Shown here one piece after another: positions 42,463 through 50,628 of a stretch of 64,000 nucleotides of DNA. Location: NCBI RefSeq assembly GCF_001279695.1, contig NZ_LGDD01000212.1:1-64000 (forward strand), written 5' to 3'. Made by a program: the position numbers and the translations under genes. The stretch's first letter is position 1, and each line of letters starts with the position of its first letter. The DNA is from Streptomyces sp. WM6378 (lineage in GTDB: Bacteria > Actinomycetota > Actinomycetes > Streptomycetales > Streptomycetaceae). A model generated the notes under the pieces. That model searched no databases and was not told the DNA's origin. It saw only the letters and a program-made list of their open reading frames with translations.

Positions 42463-43704
42463 TCAGAGCGGCAGGCCGATGCGGTGGGCCAGGCCCCTCA
42501 GGTCCCGCGCGGTGTGGGCCGGCAGTTGCCGGTCGGTGAGGTAGGCGACGGTGTTCCGCACCGGCGCGTTGGCGTGGATGCGCTGGGGGGCGATCTGCTC
42601 GGCGGTCAGCAGAGCGGTGACCGCGTCAGCCTCCCGACCGCGCAGATGGGCCAGCGCTCGGCCCAGGTCGGCGTGGAAGGCGGCTTGCCGCCCCGGAGCT
42701 TCATCCAGGGCCTCGGGATGAACCCCGTCCCCGGCCGTGACGGCCGTGCCGTGCAGGCCGAGGTCGGTGTTCAGGCTCACCTGGTGGATGCCGACGTTGG
42801 TGGGGCCGAAGTTCAGGTGCCAGGCCCGCGTCTCGCCGGTACGGCCGGCGAGGTCGGCGGCCTCGGCGAGGTGGGCCCGGACCTCCTCAGCGCGGGTGTC
42901 GCCGGACCGCTGCCGGTCCTGGGTCAGCGAGGTGGCCGAGATCAGGTGGAGTTCGCCGAGCAGCGCGTGGGCGTCCGGGCTCGTCAGATGCCCCTGAAGG
43001 GCGTTGGCGGCGGCGGTGGCCTGGGCCAGAGCCTGAGTGGGACTGCCGGCCGCCATCAGCACATGGGTGTGGAAGAAGCCGGACAGGGCCCAGTAGACGG
43101 GGTCGTCGAGTTCCGTAATCGCCTCGGCGGCACGGGTGACGGCAATGAACGCCAGGTCGGTGTAGCCGAGGTTCTTCAGCAGCAGGGTGCAGGCGGGGTG
43201 GTAGGTGTCCGCCAGCAGCTTCAGTACCTCATGCCGCGCGGCGCCGTCAGCGGCCTCAGCAGCGGCGTGCAAGTCAGCCAGCAGCGCGGGCAGACCGGCC
43301 GCGAGGGTGCCGTATGCGGCCGCGTGGTAGAGCCGGTTGGCCCTCGCAACTCGCTCGGCCAGCACCCCCGCCGGAACCTCCGGCGGACGACGGTCCGACG
43401 GGATGACCAGGGTGATCCCCATCAGGGCCAGCCGCAGAGCCGGGATCGCCTCATGGGCCGCACTCGCGTGCGGGTCCACCGGAGCGAAGGGCTGGCCCGT
43501 CAACTCGGACGGGGCGATCTGCAACGCCTCGGCGAGGGCGGTGATATGGCTGGAGCGGTCCAGCAGCCGCCGCCCGTTCTCCACCATCGACAACTGGCCG
43601 ACCGACACCCCGGCCAGGCCCGCAAGGCTGCGCAGGCTCATCCCGCGCTGGCGGCGGGCCGACCGCAGCCGCTCGCCGATCCTTCGGGCCTGCTCTTCGT
43701 CCAT
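42463..43704 (-). CDS. XRE-type regulator with TPR-like domain
   Basis: A 413-residue regulator. The HTH is at about 7-55 (RIGERLRSARRQRGMSLRSL, GVSVGQLSMVENGRR), followed by a long helical-repeat region to the C-terminus. The ATG at 43704 has GGGAG 6-7 bases upstream, and earlier in-frame sequence is not gene-like. The closely spaced gene at 43791 encodes a related protein, and both lie upstream of the biosynthetic operon, on the same strand. They are good candidates for pathway regulators. Confidence 0.8.
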   Translation of the reverse strand: MDEEQARRIGERLRSARRQRGMSLRSLAGLAGVSVGQLSMVENGRRLLDRSSHITALAEALQIAPSELTGQPFAPVDPHASAAHEAIPALRLALMGITLVIPSDRRPPEVPAGVLAERVARANRLYHAAAYGTLAAGLPALLADLHAAAEAADGAARHEVLKLLADTYHPACTLLLKNLGYTDLAFIAVTRAAEAITELDDPVYWALSGFFHTHVLMAAGSPTQALAQATAAANALQGHLTSPDAHALLGELHLISATSLTQDRQRSGDTRAEEVRAHLAEAADLAGRTGETRAWHLNFGPTNVGIHQVSLNTDLGLHGTAVTAGDGVHPEALDEAPGRQAAFHADLGRALAHLRGREADAVTALLTAEQIAPQRIHANAPVRNTVAYLTDRQLPAHTARDLRGLAHRIGLPL

Positions 43705-43790
43705 GACTCCCGTCTCAACTCCCGTGCCGCAGCCGTAGCGTAGGACGCGCCGACCACCCTCATGAGGAATTCCCGCCAAGCGGGCCGACA

Positions 43791-44924
43791 TCACCGCAGC
43801 CCGGCCCGCTCGGCCAGATTCCGCACCGCCGAGACCTGGACGGTGTCGAGGGTGCGGGCGGCGAGCGCGGCGACCAGGTCCCGGGCGAAGGGGTCCAGCC
43901 GCAGCCGCAGAGGCGCCACCGCGTCGGCCTCGACGAGGAGTGCGGCGGCCCGATCGACGTGGCACTGGCGCGCCTCGGCCGCAGCGGCGACCGTCAGCAG
44001 ACGGGACCGCTGGGCGCCGCCGAGTGCGGCCTGATCCGCCGCGCGGGCATGCTCGATGGCTTCCCCGGCATCGCCGTGCTCGGCGGCGACGGCGGCCCGG
44101 GCTGCGACCACCACGGCCAACTCCCGTGCACCGGCGGCCCGCTGGGCAGCCGTGGCAAGGAGCCGATCCGCCTGCTGGCGGTGCCCGACCATGGCCCGGG
44201 CGAACCCGGCCAGCACCGGCAGCTCCCACCCGGCTCCCACGTCCGCGGCGCGCTCGGCCCGGACCAGCGCGTATTCCGGCAAGCCGAGGTCGATCAGCAG
44301 ACGCACCTCCTCGACCAGCACCGGCAGCGGCTGACGGGCGCCGGAGCGGGCCCGGTGCAGCAGCATCCAGGCCAGATCCTTGTAGCCCAAGCGCCGTAGC
44401 AGCCCAGCGCCCAGCACATGACCCTGTACCCGCAGGCGCACCGCCTCCTCACGTCCGGACGCCGGCACGGTGGCGACCGCGCGGTCCGCCATCTCGATCA
44501 GCTCCGGCAACGCGAGCGCGAGGCTGTGTTCATCGCCTGCGGCGGCGTCCTGTGCGACGGCCAGGGTCCGTTCGGCCAACGTTTCCAGCAGCAGGCCGGG
44601 TGCGGTATCCGACGGGTACGGGCCGAGCAGGCGCCGTCGCAGGTGGAAGGCGACCGCCCGCACCGCCGCGTGCTCCTCACCACAGGGCGGGTAGGGCTGC
44701 CCGGTCAGGTCCGCGACGTCAATCCGCAAGGCGGTGGCCAGCGCGGCCAGTCGGCCGCGACGGTCCATCCACTCCCGGCCCGTCTCCAGCCCGACGACGT
44801 AATCGAACTCCAAGCCCGCGCGGGAGGCAAGGTCATCCCGGGCCAGGCCCCGGCGAAGGCGCCAGGCCGCCAGACGCGCCCCGACCGGGCCACCGTCGGC
44901 CGTCTCGTCCCGCTCGCGCATCAC
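43791..44924 (-). CDS. XRE-type regulator with TPR-like domain (second copy)
   Basis: A 377-residue protein with an N-terminal XRE-type HTH (about 15-60: ARLAAWRLRRGLARDDLASR, EFDYVVGLETG) and an Ala/Leu/Arg-rich helical-repeat domain. It shares the LTGQP(F/Y) segment after the HTH with the next gene, so the two are paralogues. Start codons GTG 44924 and ATG 44921 are adjacent. It is likely co-transcribed with the next regulator. Confidence 0.75.
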   Translation of the reverse strand: MMRERDETADGGPVGARLAAWRLRRGLARDDLASRAGLEFDYVVGLETGREWMDRRGRLAALATALRIDVADLTGQPYPPCGEEHAAVRAVAFHLRRRLLGPYPSDTAPGLLLETLAERTLAVAQDAAAGDEHSLALALPELIEMADRAVATVPASGREEAVRLRVQGHVLGAGLLRRLGYKDLAWMLLHRARSGARQPLPVLVEEVRLLIDLGLPEYALVRAERAADVGAGWELPVLAGFARAMVGHRQQADRLLATAAQRAAGARELAVVVAARAAVAAEHGDAGEAIEHARAADQAALGGAQRSRLLTVAAAAEARQCHVDRAAALLVEADAVAPLRLRLDPFARDLVAALAARTLDTVQVSAVRNLAERAGLR

Positions 44925-44936
44925 CAGAATGCTCGC

Positions 44937-45332
44937 CTACCCACTCGCCCGAACCGCGCGCTCCGCCAGGACAAACACCCGCGAATCCACCTCCACCGAA
45001 CCCCGAGAGGAGCGCGTATGCCTTTCGCGCGACACATTAGTCACACCGCTGAAGACGGTGCGAGCAAGCGGGTGTGGCGTCCGGCCGGAGCGAGGGACGG
45101 CTCCGGACCGGCAGTGCGGTGACGTTCTCCCCGGAATACGGAAACTCCTCGAGGAGCCGCGTCTTTCCCCCTCCGGCTCGACGTTGTGCACAGTCAGAAC
45201 CTTGATCTGGCTGGCATACGCGGCCACGCAGTCCTTCAGCTCGCGGATCGCGCCAGCATGGCGCTGGGAAGCCCAGAACGACCCGCGGATCCGTCCAACC
45301 CGCCGCAGTGCCCGACTTCCGGTCCTCTCCAC
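44937..45332 (-). pseudogene. Possible gene remnant
   Basis: The first third of this reading is gene-like (RELKDCVAAYASQIKVLTVH, then NVEPEGE); the rest is Arg/Ser-rich and not convincing. I take it as a fragment of a former gene. No other gene is visible between 44925 and 45430. Confidence 0.25.
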
Positions 45333-45349
45333 CAGGCGTGCGGGCGAAG

Positions 45350-45452
45350 TTGACGCCGCACAGGCGAGTCGGACACCGTAGGCACGCGGTACCGCACACG
45401 CGGGGATGAGGCGAAGGACTGGATCTCGGTGTGAGCCATCCGCTCAGCTGCG
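45350..45452 (+). repeat. Duplicated leader, copy 1
   Basis: About 103 bases homologous to 45976-46079. Shared words include CCGCACACGCGGGGAT and GAGCCATCCGCTCAGC. It contains a TTGACG, a small CCGC-ACAC-GCGG hairpin and the first codons of a protein starting SHPLS. It therefore carries promoter, leader and start codon for the small ORF at 45431. Confidence 0.7.
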
Positions 45453-45691
45453 CAATGGAGCGGATCGAGGTCCGCACGGAGAACCACACACCGTCCGGCA
45501 CGGACTCGATCTTGTGGCATCTACGCCGCGACGGCCGGCTCCTGGTACAGATCACCGCCCAGATCCAGCCACGCCCGCGACCCGCTACCCCGACGCCAGC
45601 CGGCCGCCGGGCATCGACACCGACTGTCCGCCCGTCCCGTGGACCTCGCCCCGAACGGAGAGCAGCCTTATGGCCATTGAGAACCCGATAG
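45431..45691 (+). CDS. Small ORF with SHPLS start
   Basis: An 86-residue reading from the GTG in the duplicated leader. The first roughly 47 residues (SHPLSCAMERIEVRTENHTP, then ILWHLRRDGRLLVQI) look coding; the Pro/Arg-rich remainder may not be. Its first residues match the protein at 46058 (SHPLSRVVDRID). Afterwards the sequences differ, so the leader has been joined to different bodies. It overlaps the next gene by 22 bases. Confidence 0.4.
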   Translation: MSHPLSCAMERIEVRTENHTPSGTDSILWHLRRDGRLLVQITAQIQPRPRPATPTPAGRRASTPTVRPSRGPRPERRAALWPLRTR

Positions 45692-45924
45692 CCGTGGTGC
45701 AAGAACATCTTGATGGTCTGCAGCAGGAGCACGGGCCGGCCCACCCGGAGGTCATCGAGGCGTGGACGAAGCTCGCAGAGCTGACCGGCCAGCGCGGTGA
45801 CCCCCGCAGCGCTGCCATTCTGTACCAGCAGCTCGGTGACACCCTGCGCGAACGCGTCGGCCCGTTCGACGGGAAGGTGCTGGACGCCTATGAGGGAATG
45901 GCGCGCTGGCTGGCCGGGGGCTGA
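45670..45924 (+). CDS. Small helical TPR-like protein (paralogue of 48487)
   Basis: An 84-residue helical protein, with VIEAWTKLAELTGQRGDPRS and AAILYQQLGDTLRERVGPFD as two helical hairpins. Its second half resembles the product of 48487-48717 (RLYQDLGKDIQTHHGRFDAR, then ALDAFEGVAR). This suggests a family of small tetratricopeptide-like partners on this element. The function is unknown. No obvious ribosome site apart from coupling with the overlapping upstream ORF. Confidence 0.6.
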   Translation: MAIENPIAVVQEHLDGLQQEHGPAHPEVIEAWTKLAELTGQRGDPRSAAILYQQLGDTLRERVGPFDGKVLDAYEGMARWLAGG

Positions 45925-45975
45925 CCGCTCCGAGGCATGGTCTCGGGTCCTGTCAGAGGTGTCTGCCATCATGCT

Positions 45976-46079
45976 TGATGCCGCGCAGACAAACCGGACA
46001 GCATAGGCGAGGAATACCGCACACGCGGGGATAGACCGAAAGGCAGGACCTGGGGACATGAGCCATCCGCTCAGCCGCG
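45976..46079 (+). repeat. Duplicated leader, copy 2
   Basis: Homologous to 45350-45452, ending in the start of the HTH ORF at 46058 (ATG instead of GTG). It contains the CCGC-ACAC-GCGG hairpin and the ACCGAAAGGC stretch that also precedes the larger HTH gene at 25881. So three genes share this type of leader. Confidence 0.7.
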
Positions 46080-46276
46080 TAGTGGACCGGATCGACCCGG
46101 ACGCCCGCTACACGGCATCAGACCTGGCCGCGATGCTCGGCATCGCGAAAACCAACGTCAACTCGCTGGCCCTGGGCGGGCTCTTGCCCGGCGGCGTGTG
46201 GGAGACGATCTCCGAGCGGGGCGGCCGCCGAAGGGCGTGGCAAGGGATTCACGGCGGGGCGAGCAATGTGCCGTAG
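46058..46276 (+). CDS. Short HTH protein, truncated relative of 25881
   Basis: A 72-residue protein. Residues about 10-45 (RIDPDARYTASDLAAMLGIA, then NSLALGGLLPGG) match the N-terminal HTH of the 225-residue protein at 25881 (IDPAEVYTVRKVAALLGMAL, then GLVNHGFLPGS). After that point the reading is unrelated and Arg/Gly-rich, so the gene is probably truncated by rearrangement. It is preceded by the duplicated leader. Confidence 0.5.
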   Translation: MSHPLSRVVDRIDPDARYTASDLAAMLGIAKTNVNSLALGGLLPGGVWETISERGGRRRAWQGIHGGASNVP

Positions 46277-46343
46277 CCGCCCCGCACGATCCGGGGGGTC
46301 CTCCACTCTGTCCGACGAGATGGCGTGATGGGCCGTGGCGCGG

Positions 46344-46859
46344 CTACGCGTCTATCCGGGCCAGCTCCCGGACAACCCGCAGGGACGCCGGGCTGAGCTC
46401 GGTGGCCTCCGCCTCCCGCACGAAGTGCCGGGCGAAGCGAAGAGTGGCCTGGCGCGGCAGGACACGGGTGTTGAACGCGCTTCGCGCCTGCAGCAGGCAA
46501 TTGCCGAAGTGGCGCGCCGCGTGCGGCAGATCCGACGGGTCGCCGGACCGGACAGCGGCCACCAGCTCGACGGCGCTCTGAGTGACCTCCTGCTGCTCCT
46601 TGCGGACGGTACGTACCGCGTCGAAGCAGAAGTACAAGGTCACCGGCACGAGGGGGAGGAGCCCGGCCGCGGCGAAGTCGGCGGTCAGCGCCTCGTCCCA
46701 GCCGATGTCCATCCACCACATCAGCAGCGGTGCGACCGCGGCCATGAGCAGCGGCCAGGCGATGGCTGACCCCCACGCGGCGGCGGTGAACCGTCGGCGC
46801 ACCGCCGTCGCGGTCAGCTCCGGTGCAGGTGCTTCCTCGTCCTTCATGCAGAGCATCAT
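46344..46859 (-). CDS. Membrane protein, paralogue B
   Basis: A 171-residue protein highly similar to that at 24271-24780, with the same two-helix membrane part and helical C-terminus. The start region (GAGCAGGC before ATGATG) is conserved in both. The two copies differ mostly in the extreme N-terminus and the cytoplasmic half, so the duplication is not recent. The function is unknown. Confidence 0.65.
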   Translation of the reverse strand: MMLCMKDEEAPAPELTATAVRRRFTAAAWGSAIAWPLLMAAVAPLLMWWMDIGWDEALTADFAAAGLLPLVPVTLYFCFDAVRTVRKEQQEVTQSAVELVAAVRSGDPSDLPHAARHFGNCLLQARSAFNTRVLPRQATLRFARHFVREAEATELSPASLRVVRELARIDA

Positions 46860-46873
46860 GCCTGCTCACCCGG

Positions 46874-47083
46874 TCAGGCTGACGTCGAGGTGGGCGTCCA
46901 GACCGCGCGCAGGATGTGGTGGCCGCGCTCGGCGATGACCGTGCCGGGAGTGGTGTCCCCGGAGCGTCCCGCGTGGACTTGAAGGTGGTGGGCGCCGCGG
47001 CTGCGCCAGAACGTGTTCCAGTCGGCCAGCCGGGCGGTGACGTCCCCGGCGATAGCGGTGGCGTCGGGCCCGTCGGCGACCAC
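46874..47083 (-). CDS. Small hypothetical protein, possibly frameshifted
   Basis: A 69-residue reading (ATAIAGDVTARLADWNTFWR, HHILRAVWTPT) with good codon bias; a degenerate relative lies at 24795-25028. A better start, ATG at 47214 (THQHRPGFPPDPVGEVLRLL), is in another frame, and joining them would need one frameshift near 47100. Either this is the 3' part of a broken gene or the GTG at 47083 is used. Confidence 0.4.
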   Translation of the reverse strand: MVADGPDATAIAGDVTARLADWNTFWRSRGAHHLQVHAGRSGDTTPGTVIAERGHHILRAVWTPTSTSA

Positions 47084-47210
47084 GGCGATCTCGAACCGCG
47101 CGGCGGGCCGTCCAACAGCACCATGGGATTCATGGGACCGGCCGCCGAGCCCAGCAGCCGCAGAACCTCACCGACAGGATCGGGCGGAAAGCCGGGCCGG
47201 TGCTGGTGGG

Positions 47211-47750
47211 TCATGCCGACTCTCCCGCCGGAACCGAAGACGTGCCGTGCTCTGCGTCGAGCTCAACGAGCAGGGACGGGTTGACGATCCGCACGATCGT
47301 CTCGATGTCCCGTCGGCTGGCCGCTGGCCACAACGCGGCGCGCGCGTCCCGGTACTTCTGGGCGAACCGCTCGCGCATCTCCGCCGGGAGCTGCGCGCCG
47401 CGGTCCGGGTGGGAGTTGTGCGCGTTGTCGGCGACCTTCACGAGCGTGGCCTGCGGGTCAGCGGTGATCCGCCGGATCATCTCCTCGTACGCGACGCCCG
47501 GCTGCTTGGTCACCGCCATGACGATCTCCACGACCCGGGCGGGCACACCGGTGCCCAGCAGCTTCTCGGCGGTCCAGTCGGTGTCCTCCACGATGTCGTG
47601 GAGCAGGCCCGCCATGACGAGCTCGTCGCCGAACGGTGCGAGGCCCGCCGCCACCGCACGGACATGCTCAATGTAGGGGCGGCCGATCTTGTCGACCTGC
47701 CCGGCATGCGCACGGTCGGCCAGGAAGTCGGCCTCGCTGACGGACAACAT
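47211..47750 (-). CDS. HD-domain hydrolase (SpoT/MESH-like)
   Basis: A 179-residue HD-superfamily phosphohydrolase. Metal motifs are the His in PYIEHVRAV (about 25), the HD pair in GLLHDIVEDTDW (about 50-51) and the late Asp in VKVADNAHNSHPDR (about 104). The motif set and size match stand-alone (p)ppGpp-hydrolase-like (MESH1/RelA-HD) proteins. The ATG at 47750 has a perfect AGGAGG site 4-5 bases upstream. It may degrade alarmones or another nucleotide, possibly as an antitoxin-like function. Confidence 0.8.
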   Translation of the reverse strand: MLSVSEADFLADRAHAGQVDKIGRPYIEHVRAVAAGLAPFGDELVMAGLLHDIVEDTDWTAEKLLGTGVPARVVEIVMAVTKQPGVAYEEMIRRITADPQATLVKVADNAHNSHPDRGAQLPAEMRERFAQKYRDARAALWPAASRRDIETIVRIVNPSLLVELDAEHGTSSVPAGESA

Positions 47751-47871
47751 GGTTCCTCCTTCACCGGGCGGCACCCGGCTTCGACAACGACCGTCACACG
47801 GCCGGGTTGGTTGGAAAACACCCTGCCCTACCCAGTGAGGCGGCGGGCACGGTGTGCGGCGGCGGTGCGGA

Positions 47872-48273
47872 TCAGGCGGCGGCCGCGAGGGCCGCCAGGA
47901 CGAGCGCGGTGACGTGGCCGGCCTGGTCCACGAAGGCGGCACCGCCCTCGGCCGCGTACTTCGGCGCCCGGCCGACGTGCTCCATCCACCACAGGACCGG
48001 CCACCGGCGGTCCAGAAAAGCGTGCGAGGCACCGACCCACGCCAGGGAGGCGGCCGTGACCGGAGTGCTCAACGGCAGGTCCAGCACCACCGTCCCCAGG
48101 GACAGCAGCATCGCCGAGACCAGTACGTGCGTCGCGGCGTGGGACAGGTTGGCACTCCATCCGGTGACGCCGCGCTCGGCTTTGTGCTCGGCCTGGTGAT
48201 CGCTCTGCAGGGCATAGTCGGAGAGCAGATGTGCGGCGTACAGCAGAACGAACACGGCAGCGAACATGAGCAA
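47872..48273 (-). CDS. DUF3307-type membrane protein
   Basis: A 133-residue hydrophobic protein with about three membrane helices. The N-terminal AAHLLSDYALQSDHQAEHKA matches the start of the DUF3307 family (HLLADY-LQ, then K). Conserved His and Asp residues lie in membrane segments. Members occur on many plasmids and phages, and their function is unknown. Confidence 0.65.
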   Translation of the reverse strand: MLMFAAVFVLLYAAHLLSDYALQSDHQAEHKAERGVTGWSANLSHAATHVLVSAMLLSLGTVVLDLPLSTPVTAASLAWVGASHAFLDRRWPVLWWMEHVGRAPKYAAEGGAAFVDQAGHVTALVLAALAAAA

Positions 48274-48486
48274 GTTCCTCCACGGCTGGGCGAGTTAAGC
48301 GCGTCGCAATGCGCAGACCCACTGTGCGAGCGCCGGGCCCGCCGCTCCGCTCCCGAAGACCAGACCAGGAGTGAGGCCCCTCACAGCGCAGCAGCGCGCG
48401 GATGACGCATACCGACGGCTGAGTTCGAAGCGGGCCCGCGGACGGGGGGAGCCGGGTGCGCGGAGCATCCGGCTCGGGCCGCGCCA

Positions 48487-48717
48487 TCACCCTGCCGCCT
48501 GGCCCTTGGCAGCGTCGGCACCCTTGCCGATCGCGCGGGCCACTCCCTCGAAGGCGTCGAGCGCGCGGGCGTCGAAACGTCCGTGATGGGTCTGGATGTC
48601 CTTGCCGAGATCCTGATAGAGGCGGGCTGCGGCACGAAAGCGTTCCTCCTGCTCTGCCTGCGCGGCGTCGGCCATCCGGCGCTCGACCTCCGCTTCGGTG
48701 AGGTCCTCGTAACTCAT
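48487..48717 (-). CDS. Small helical TPR-like protein (paralogue of 45670)
   Basis: A 76-residue, charged helical protein: LTEAEVERRMADAAQAEQEE, then FRAAARLYQDLGKDIQ and a C-terminal FEGVARAIG helix. It is related to the 84-residue protein at 45670. The start ATG overlaps the stop of a short broken ORF upstream (ATGA at 48714-48717). The function is unknown. Confidence 0.6.
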   Translation of the reverse strand: MSYEDLTEAEVERRMADAAQAEQEERFRAAARLYQDLGKDIQTHHGRFDARALDAFEGVARAIGKGADAAKGQAAG

Positions 48718-48889
48718 CGGTTGATCTCCTGACTTCCTGGGGCGGGATGACGACGTGACGACGTACGGGTCTGGTCGAGGGGCGGGGCGTAGCGGCCGGC
48801 ACCATCACGTCGATCCGCACTCCGGCGGAGCCGGGGAGGCCCGTGAGGGCGATCCACGTGTCGAGCACCGCTTCAGGCGTGTCCGTCAT
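48714..48889 (-). pseudogene. Short frameshifted ORF upstream of 48487
   Basis: An ATG at 48889 begins a gene-like reading (TDTPEAVLDTWIALTGLPGS). A different frame then continues (GRYAPPLDQTRTSSRRHPAP) and stops exactly in an ATGA overlap with the next gene. One frameshift near 48815 would join them into roughly 58 residues. It is either broken or affected by a sequence error. The remaining bases to 49063 hold no gene. Confidence 0.3.
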
Positions 48890-49063
48890 GGCGCCCAAGA
48901 TGGTCCTGACGTGGCGAAACGGCATGAGCGGCTCTACTCGGCAGTACCCGGGGCACGCGATGCCCCGCTCGAGAAGGAGCCCGGACGCCGCCGCAGCCGT
49001 TGACCGCTCGCCAGGCCGGGCTCACTGGGAATCGATCTCCCGCAGACATCGGCTGCAGGGTAC

Positions 49064-49906
49064 TCAACGTGCCTGCTGCGGCTCGCCGTCGGAGGTCGGG
49101 GCGGCGGCGTGACGGTGTCCCTTGTCGAGGACGGTGATGACCAGGTCGTCCTCGTGACCGGGCTCTGCCTCCCTGCGGACCACACCGCGCGAGCGGATCA
49201 GCTTGTGGCTGGCGAGTGTGGCCAGGGCAGGGGCGATTGAGGAGTCGGCCGGCTGAGAGTGCAGGCGCACCTGGAAGTTGCGGGGCATCTCTTCGATGCA
49301 GGCTGCGACGGCCTGGTGCTCGGCAGTGGACTTCGGTACGGGCGTGCCGGTTGCGGTGGCGGCCAGGGCCTCCAGCAGAGCCCGCTCGACGGGAGTGAGG
49401 GGAAGGGGGCTCAGGCGCACTCCGCGGGTGCGGTTGTGCTCGGTGGCGGCGTAGCCGCGCAGCCCGGCGGCGAGGAAAATCGGGCCGGAGGCGAGGCTCT
49501 GGACGTGGTAGGTGTCGAGATCGCCTTCGGCGAGCAGCTGGCCCACCCGGGTGCGGGATACCTGGATGATTTCGGCAGCCTCGGCGACGCCGGCCAGCTC
49601 GGGCACCGGCGGTTCGGCCAGCCGGCGGTCGAACTCGGCCTCGGTGAGTACCTCGAAGCCGCTCATCAAGGTGATGTCGAGCCCCTGCTTGAGCAGCGCG
49701 CCCTGGACGTACTCGATGCCCCGGGTGCCGGCGTCGACGGGGCTGTCGGCATCGAGGAACAGACGCACGGTCAGTCCGCCGGCGGGGGAGGAGCCGATCG
49801 ATCCGCCGTAGGGGGCCAGGTCCTCGTAGAGGGCGGTGATGATCTCGTCGGGCGGGGTCTCGGGCACGTCGTACTCGACGCGCACGTTGTAGCTGGTCTG
49901 GGTCAT
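49064..49906 (-). CDS. Putative DNA-binding protein with central HTH
   Basis: A 280-residue soluble protein. The N-terminal part (about 5-85) is an alpha/beta domain of unknown type. The central VAEAAEIIQVSRTRVGQLLA (about 103-122) is a MerR/AlpA-like helix-turn-helix often used to read a stop-codon-sized site. The C-terminal part is winged-helix-like. The ATG at 49906 has GAGGAAG at good spacing. It lies in the same direction as the following small HicA-like gene, with a terminator between them. Confidence 0.6.
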   Translation of the reverse strand: MTQTSYNVRVEYDVPETPPDEIITALYEDLAPYGGSIGSSPAGGLTVRLFLDADSPVDAGTRGIEYVQGALLKQGLDITLMSGFEVLTEAEFDRRLAEPPVPELAGVAEAAEIIQVSRTRVGQLLAEGDLDTYHVQSLASGPIFLAAGLRGYAATEHNRTRGVRLSPLPLTPVERALLEALAATATGTPVPKSTAEHQAVAACIEEMPRNFQVRLHSQPADSSIAPALATLASHKLIRSRGVVRREAEPGHEDDLVITVLDKGHRHAAAPTSDGEPQQAR

Positions 49907-49953
49907 GGCTTCCTCGTCTCGGGGGGGGCAGGGCGGTGACGGCGCGGTCGGCC

Positions 49954-49980
49954 GGGCGCCGGGGGTGTTCCCCGGCGCCC
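49954..49980 (-). terminator. Terminator after the HicA-like gene
   Basis: A perfect 11-bp stem, GGGCGCCGGGG with CCCCGGCGCCC, and a 5-base loop, 8 bases after the stop of the small gene. Confidence 0.75.
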
Positions 49981-49988
49981 CCGGCCGG

Positions 49989-50261
49989 TCAGTTGGAGCG
50001 CTGGGGCTTGGGCTTGCCCTTGCGCTCGGTCTCGAAGACGAAGCCGAATCGCTTGAGGTCCGCCTTCGCGTTCTTGAGACCCCGGTACTCACTCGGGGTG
50101 CTGGGCATCGTGCAGACGAACGTCAACACCTCCTCCTGGGTCGCGGTGGCTTCGGTCACTACAAGGAACACCTTGTAGTGGCTGCTCTTGGACTCTATGA
50201 ACCGAAATCCCTGCTGCTCCGCCTTCTTCTTCAGCTGGTTGAGGTCCTTCTTGGTCGCCAT
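49989..50261 (-). CDS. HicA-like small protein
   Basis: A 90-residue basic protein: LKKKAEQQGFRFIESKSSHY, then KVFLVV, resembling the HicA mRNA-interferase fold (G-F...K-S-S-H-Y) with the His in place. No HicB-like antitoxin lies next to it, so it could be a domesticated HicA-like RNA-binding protein. The ATG at 50261 follows GGGGAG. Upstream are two copies of a 22-bp AT-rich promoter/operator repeat that recurs at 57295. Confidence 0.55.
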   Translation of the reverse strand: MATKKDLNQLKKKAEQQGFRFIESKSSHYKVFLVVTEATATQEEVLTFVCTMPSTPSEYRGLKNAKADLKRFGFVFETERKGKPKPQRSN

Positions 50262-50275
50262 GTTCTCCCCTAATG

Positions 50276-50332
50276 CTAAACACCGTCAAGAATTATGATC
50301 TCACGCATAACTAGACAACGTCAAGAATTACG
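50276..50332 (-). promoter_or_regulatory. Two copies of a 22-bp AT-rich promoter/operator repeat
   Basis: Plus-strand copies at 50276-50297 (CTAAACACCGTCAAGAATTA) and 50311-50332 (CTAGACAACGTCAAGAATTA) are 35 bases apart. On the minus strand each contains CTTGACG, a -35-like box. The third copy, at 57295, forms a very good promoter. The AT-rich island is striking in this GC-rich DNA. Confidence 0.6.
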
Positions 50333-50628
50333 AAGAATTAGCCCGACGGGGTGGACGGGGCCGCCCCGGAGCGGCGCCACACGGCTTCGCGCCCTGCCCG
50401 GGAACCGGTAGGGTGCGGCACGGCCGAGCGCATGGGCCCACGCGAGCACCGCGGCCCATGACCGCGGTGCGCCATAGCGAAGGTGCCCGGACTGCAACCG
50501 GTCCGGCCGAGCCGCATCAACTGCGCGATCCACCCGCCAGCCTCCCGGCCGGCCTTTCTGTCCGCATGCCGCTGTTCGCCGCGCGCATCGCAGTCATGGG
50601 TCCGATGCGTCCGAAAGCGAGAGCCGTC

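Noticed and set aside
45037..46059. 340-residue minus-strand frame across the duplicated leader
   Set aside because: It runs against the direct repeat and two plausible plus-strand small genes, with poor codon bias. Only a short stretch near 45240 looks like a remnant.
49989..50261. HicAB toxin-antitoxin system
   Set aside because: The small protein resembles HicA, but no HicB-like partner is adjacent; the upstream neighbourhood is an AT-rich promoter region.
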